Positions 13,730 through 15,665 of a stretch of 15,665 nucleotides of DNA are shown here, in pieces (the stretch's first letter is position 1; each line of letters starts with the position of its first letter). The position numbers and the translations under genes are program-made. The notes under the pieces were generated by a model that was not told where the DNA came from, did not search any database, and worked only from the letters and a program-made list of their open reading frames with translations. This DNA is from JAGLTA01 sp023142625. GTDB taxonomy: Bacteria; Patescibacteriota; Patescibacteriia; JAACEG01. Where the stretch lies: NCBI GenBank assembly GCA_030641665.1, contig DAOWHA010000036.1:1-15665 (forward strand). The letters are read 5' to 3'.

Positions 13730-15637
13730 ATGGCTAAAAAAAATAGGGAACTCACAGAAGTTTTATTAAGCGAGCAAAAAAAGTATCATCCTTCTAAAAA
13801 AATTTTAGCGAACGCTAATGTTAAGGATTACGAAAAAACTTTAAAAAAAGCGGAAAAAGATCCAGAAGCGTTTTGGGCGGAAGCGGCAAATGATTTGGTT
13901 TGGTTTAAAAAATGGGATAAAGTTTTAGACAAAAGCAAAAAGCCGTTTTATAAATGGTTCACTAACGCAAAATTTAACTTAGCTTATAATGTATTAGACA
14001 GGCATATTGACGAAGGGAACGGCAAAAAATTGGCGATAATTTGGGAAGATGAAACAGGCAGAAAAAGAAAATATACTTATCGCGAATTATACGACGAAGT
14101 CAATCAAGTTGTTAACGGTTTGCGCGGATTAGGCGTAAAAAAAGGCGACAGGGTAGCGATCTATATGCCGAATGTTCCAGAAATCGCAATCTCAATGATT
14201 GCCTGCTTAAAAATCGGAGCGATGCATTCGGTCGTTTACGCGGGATTTTCATCTGGCGCTTTGGAGGGGCGGATTAAAGACGCGCGCGCGAAAATTTTAA
14301 TCACCGCGGACGGGAGTTTTCGACGCGGAAAAATAATCAACCTAAAAGCCATCGCGGACGAAGCGGTTAAAAAATGCCGATCAATTAAAAAAGTGATTGT
14401 TGTAAAAAATAATAAAGAGAAAGTCGCTTTTAATAAAGCAAAGGATGTCTGGTATCACGATTTTGTTAAAGGGCAGCCGACAGAGGCAAAAATCGTTGAA
14501 ATGGATTCAGAAGATCCGGCGTTCGTGCTTTACACTTCAGGCACGACTTCAAAGCCGAAAGGCGTAATCCACGCGCACGGCGGATACGCAGTCGGAGTTT
14601 TGCGCACGATTAAATGGGTTTTTGACTTAAAGGGCGATGAAATTTTTTGGTGCACCGCAGACCCGGGCTGGATTACTGGGCACAGTTATATTATTTACGG
14701 ACCGCTGATGGCGGGAATAACGACAGTAATGTATGAAGGCGTGCCTGATATGCCAAAGCCGGACAGGATTTGGAAAATTGTTGAAAAATACAAGGTAAAT
14801 GTTTTATATACAGCCCCGACTTTAATTCGCGCGATGATGAGATACGGCGACAAATGGCCAAAAAAATATAAAATGCAAAGTTTGCGGATTTTAGGATCTG
14901 TCGGCGAGCCGATAAATCCGGAAGCGTGGAAATGGTATTATAAAAATGTCGGCAAAAAACGGTGTCCGATTATGGATACTTGGTGGCAGACAGAGACAGG
15001 AATGAATATGATTACGCCGCTTCCTTGCGCGCCTCTTAAAGCCGGATCTGCTGCGAAGCCGTTTCCTGGAATAATCGCTGATGTTGTTGATAAAAAAGGG
15101 AAGCGAGTTCCAGTAGGCAAGGGCGGATATTTGATTATCAGAAATCAATGGCCGGCAATGATTAGAACAATTTTCAACAATCCTGAGAGATATTTAAAAA
15201 CTTATTGGAAGCAGATTAAAGGCGCCTATTTTGCCGGAGATGTGGCGTTCCGCGACAAAGACGGATATTTTTGGATTCAAGGGCGGACAGATGATGTGCT
15301 GAATATCGCCGGGCATAGGCTCGGGACAGCAGAAGTAGAAAGCGCTTTTGTGTCGCATAAAGCGGTTGTTGAAGCGGGCGTTATCGGAGTTCCTGATGAA
15401 ATTCGCGCTGAAGTGATTAAAGCGTTCGTGATTTTGAAAAAGGGCGTTAAAGAATCAGATGAGTTGAAAATAGAACTTAAAAAACAGGTGCGGAAAGTTT
15501 TAGGTCCGATAGCGATAATTAAAGCCGTCGCTTTTGTTGACAAACTTCCGAAAACCAGAAGCGGAAAGATTATGCGCCGCGTCCTAAAAGCGAAAGAGTT
15601 GAATTTGCCGCTCGGCGACACAAGTTCGCTGGTTTAA
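13730..15637 (+). CDS. acs: AMP-forming acetyl-CoA synthetase
   Basis: Activates acetate with ATP and CoA via acetyl-AMP to acetyl-CoA in the cytoplasm. The 635-residue length is normal. Numbered from the ATG at 13730: FWAEAANDLVWFKKWDKVLD (about 47-66) is the ACS N-terminal block; YTSGTTSKPKG (268-278) is the phosphate-binding loop, with Ser in place of the usual Gly in STGKPKG; SVGEPINPEAW (about 388-398) and DTWWQTETG (416-424) form the acyl pocket, and the Trp pair there favours acetate; GRTDDVLNIAGHRLGTAEVE (518-537) is the hinge; KTRSGKIMRR (608-617) holds K613, the adenylation-step lysine that is a known acetylation target. A start at 13700 would add ten residues (MIFYGLRNFF); the 13730 start is preferred because MAKKNREL looks like a normal soluble start and the first ATG is inside a stable hairpin. 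Confidence 0.94.
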   Translation: MAKKNRELTEVLLSEQKKYHPSKKILANANVKDYEKTLKKAEKDPEAFWAEAANDLVWFKKWDKVLDKSKKPFYKWFTNAKFNLAYNVLDRHIDEGNGKKLAIIWEDETGRKRKYTYRELYDEVNQVVNGLRGLGVKKGDRVAIYMPNVPEIAISMIACLKIGAMHSVVYAGFSSGALEGRIKDARAKILITADGSFRRGKIINLKAIADEAVKKCRSIKKVIVVKNNKEKVAFNKAKDVWYHDFVKGQPTEAKIVEMDSEDPAFVLYTSGTTSKPKGVIHAHGGYAVGVLRTIKWVFDLKGDEIFWCTADPGWITGHSYIIYGPLMAGITTVMYEGVPDMPKPDRIWKIVEKYKVNVLYTAPTLIRAMMRYGDKWPKKYKMQSLRILGSVGEPINPEAWKWYYKNVGKKRCPIMDTWWQTETGMNMITPLPCAPLKAGSAAKPFPGIIADVVDKKGKRVPVGKGGYLIIRNQWPAMIRTIFNNPERYLKTYWKQIKGAYFAGDVAFRDKDGYFWIQGRTDDVLNIAGHRLGTAEVESAFVSHKAVVEAGVIGVPDEIRAEVIKAFVILKKGVKESDELKIELKKQVRKVLGPIAIIKAVAFVDKLPKTRSGKIMRRVLKAKELNLPLGDTSSLV

Positions 15638-15665
15638 GGTAAATTTTTAAATTTCTTTGAATTAC

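Noticed and set aside
1..15665. UGA recoding as in Gracilibacteria/Absconditabacteria
   Set aside because: No conserved gene is interrupted by in-frame TGA; all complete genes read through under the standard code and end in TAA or TAG.
1..15665. CRISPR array, tRNA, rRNA, insertion sequence or replication origin
   Set aside because: I saw no spaced direct repeats, no tRNA cloverleaf, no transposase and no origin-like cluster by eye; a dedicated tRNA or repeat scan was not possible.

Overview
The window reads as a chromosomal segment of a small-genome, AT-rich bacterium. The best guess is a member of the Candidate Phyla Radiation (Patescibacteria, Parcubacteria-like). Grounds: a PsbP-like C-terminal module of the kind common in that group, a carbohydrate kinase with a long charged N-terminal insertion, a membrane-tethered Clp-type ATPase, almost exclusive TAA stops, and plus-strand genes that start after A/T-rich leaders with no Shine-Dalgarno (SD) sequence. 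The assignment is inference; no rRNA or ribosomal protein gene is present to confirm it. The standard code fits, since no in-frame TGA interrupts any real gene. Apart from the 5' truncated first gene, all genes are complete.

Layout, left to right. Positions 1-1056 hold the 3' part of a cysteine-rich protein with a clear Kunitz/BPTI-type domain and a PsbP-like tail. A short Thermotoga-type [4Fe-4S] ferredoxin (1089-1265) and a PfkB-family kinase (1269-2234) follow, 3 bases apart. Next is scpA (2302-2991) behind a good sigma-70-like promoter, then an overlapping pair resembling a type IV AbiE-type toxin-antitoxin module (3026-3960). A small unknown protein and a 1023-residue protein with a mid-chain membrane segment (3979-7372) come next; they share an identical 19-base start region. 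A bidirectional terminator closes this block.

Positions 7446-9489, on the minus strand, hold three genes for exported proteins: a Gly/Ser-rich secreted protein, an unrecognised secreted protein with a glycine-rich stretch, and an OmpA-C-like probable lipoprotein. All three have good SD sequences, unlike every plus-strand gene. An unusually perfect 13-base complement of the 16S rRNA tail lies in their leader. This block is the most compositionally and mechanistically distinct part of the window and may be acquired.

Divergent from it is a 926-residue membrane-anchored Clp/Hsp100 ATPase with a zinc-ribbon N-terminus, a degenerate first ATPase domain and an intact second one, followed by a small charged protein and a strong terminator. 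The window ends with a YgjP-like zinc metallopeptidase and an AMP-forming acetyl-CoA synthetase, whose start region is buried in a long hairpin.

The best candidates for something undescribed are the bacterial Kunitz protein, the membrane Clp machine with a catalytically dead D1 ring, the SD-dependent exported trio beside it, and the large protein with a cytoplasmic and a presumed external half. A working link between the Clp ATPase and the exported trio is only suggested by their divergent arrangement.
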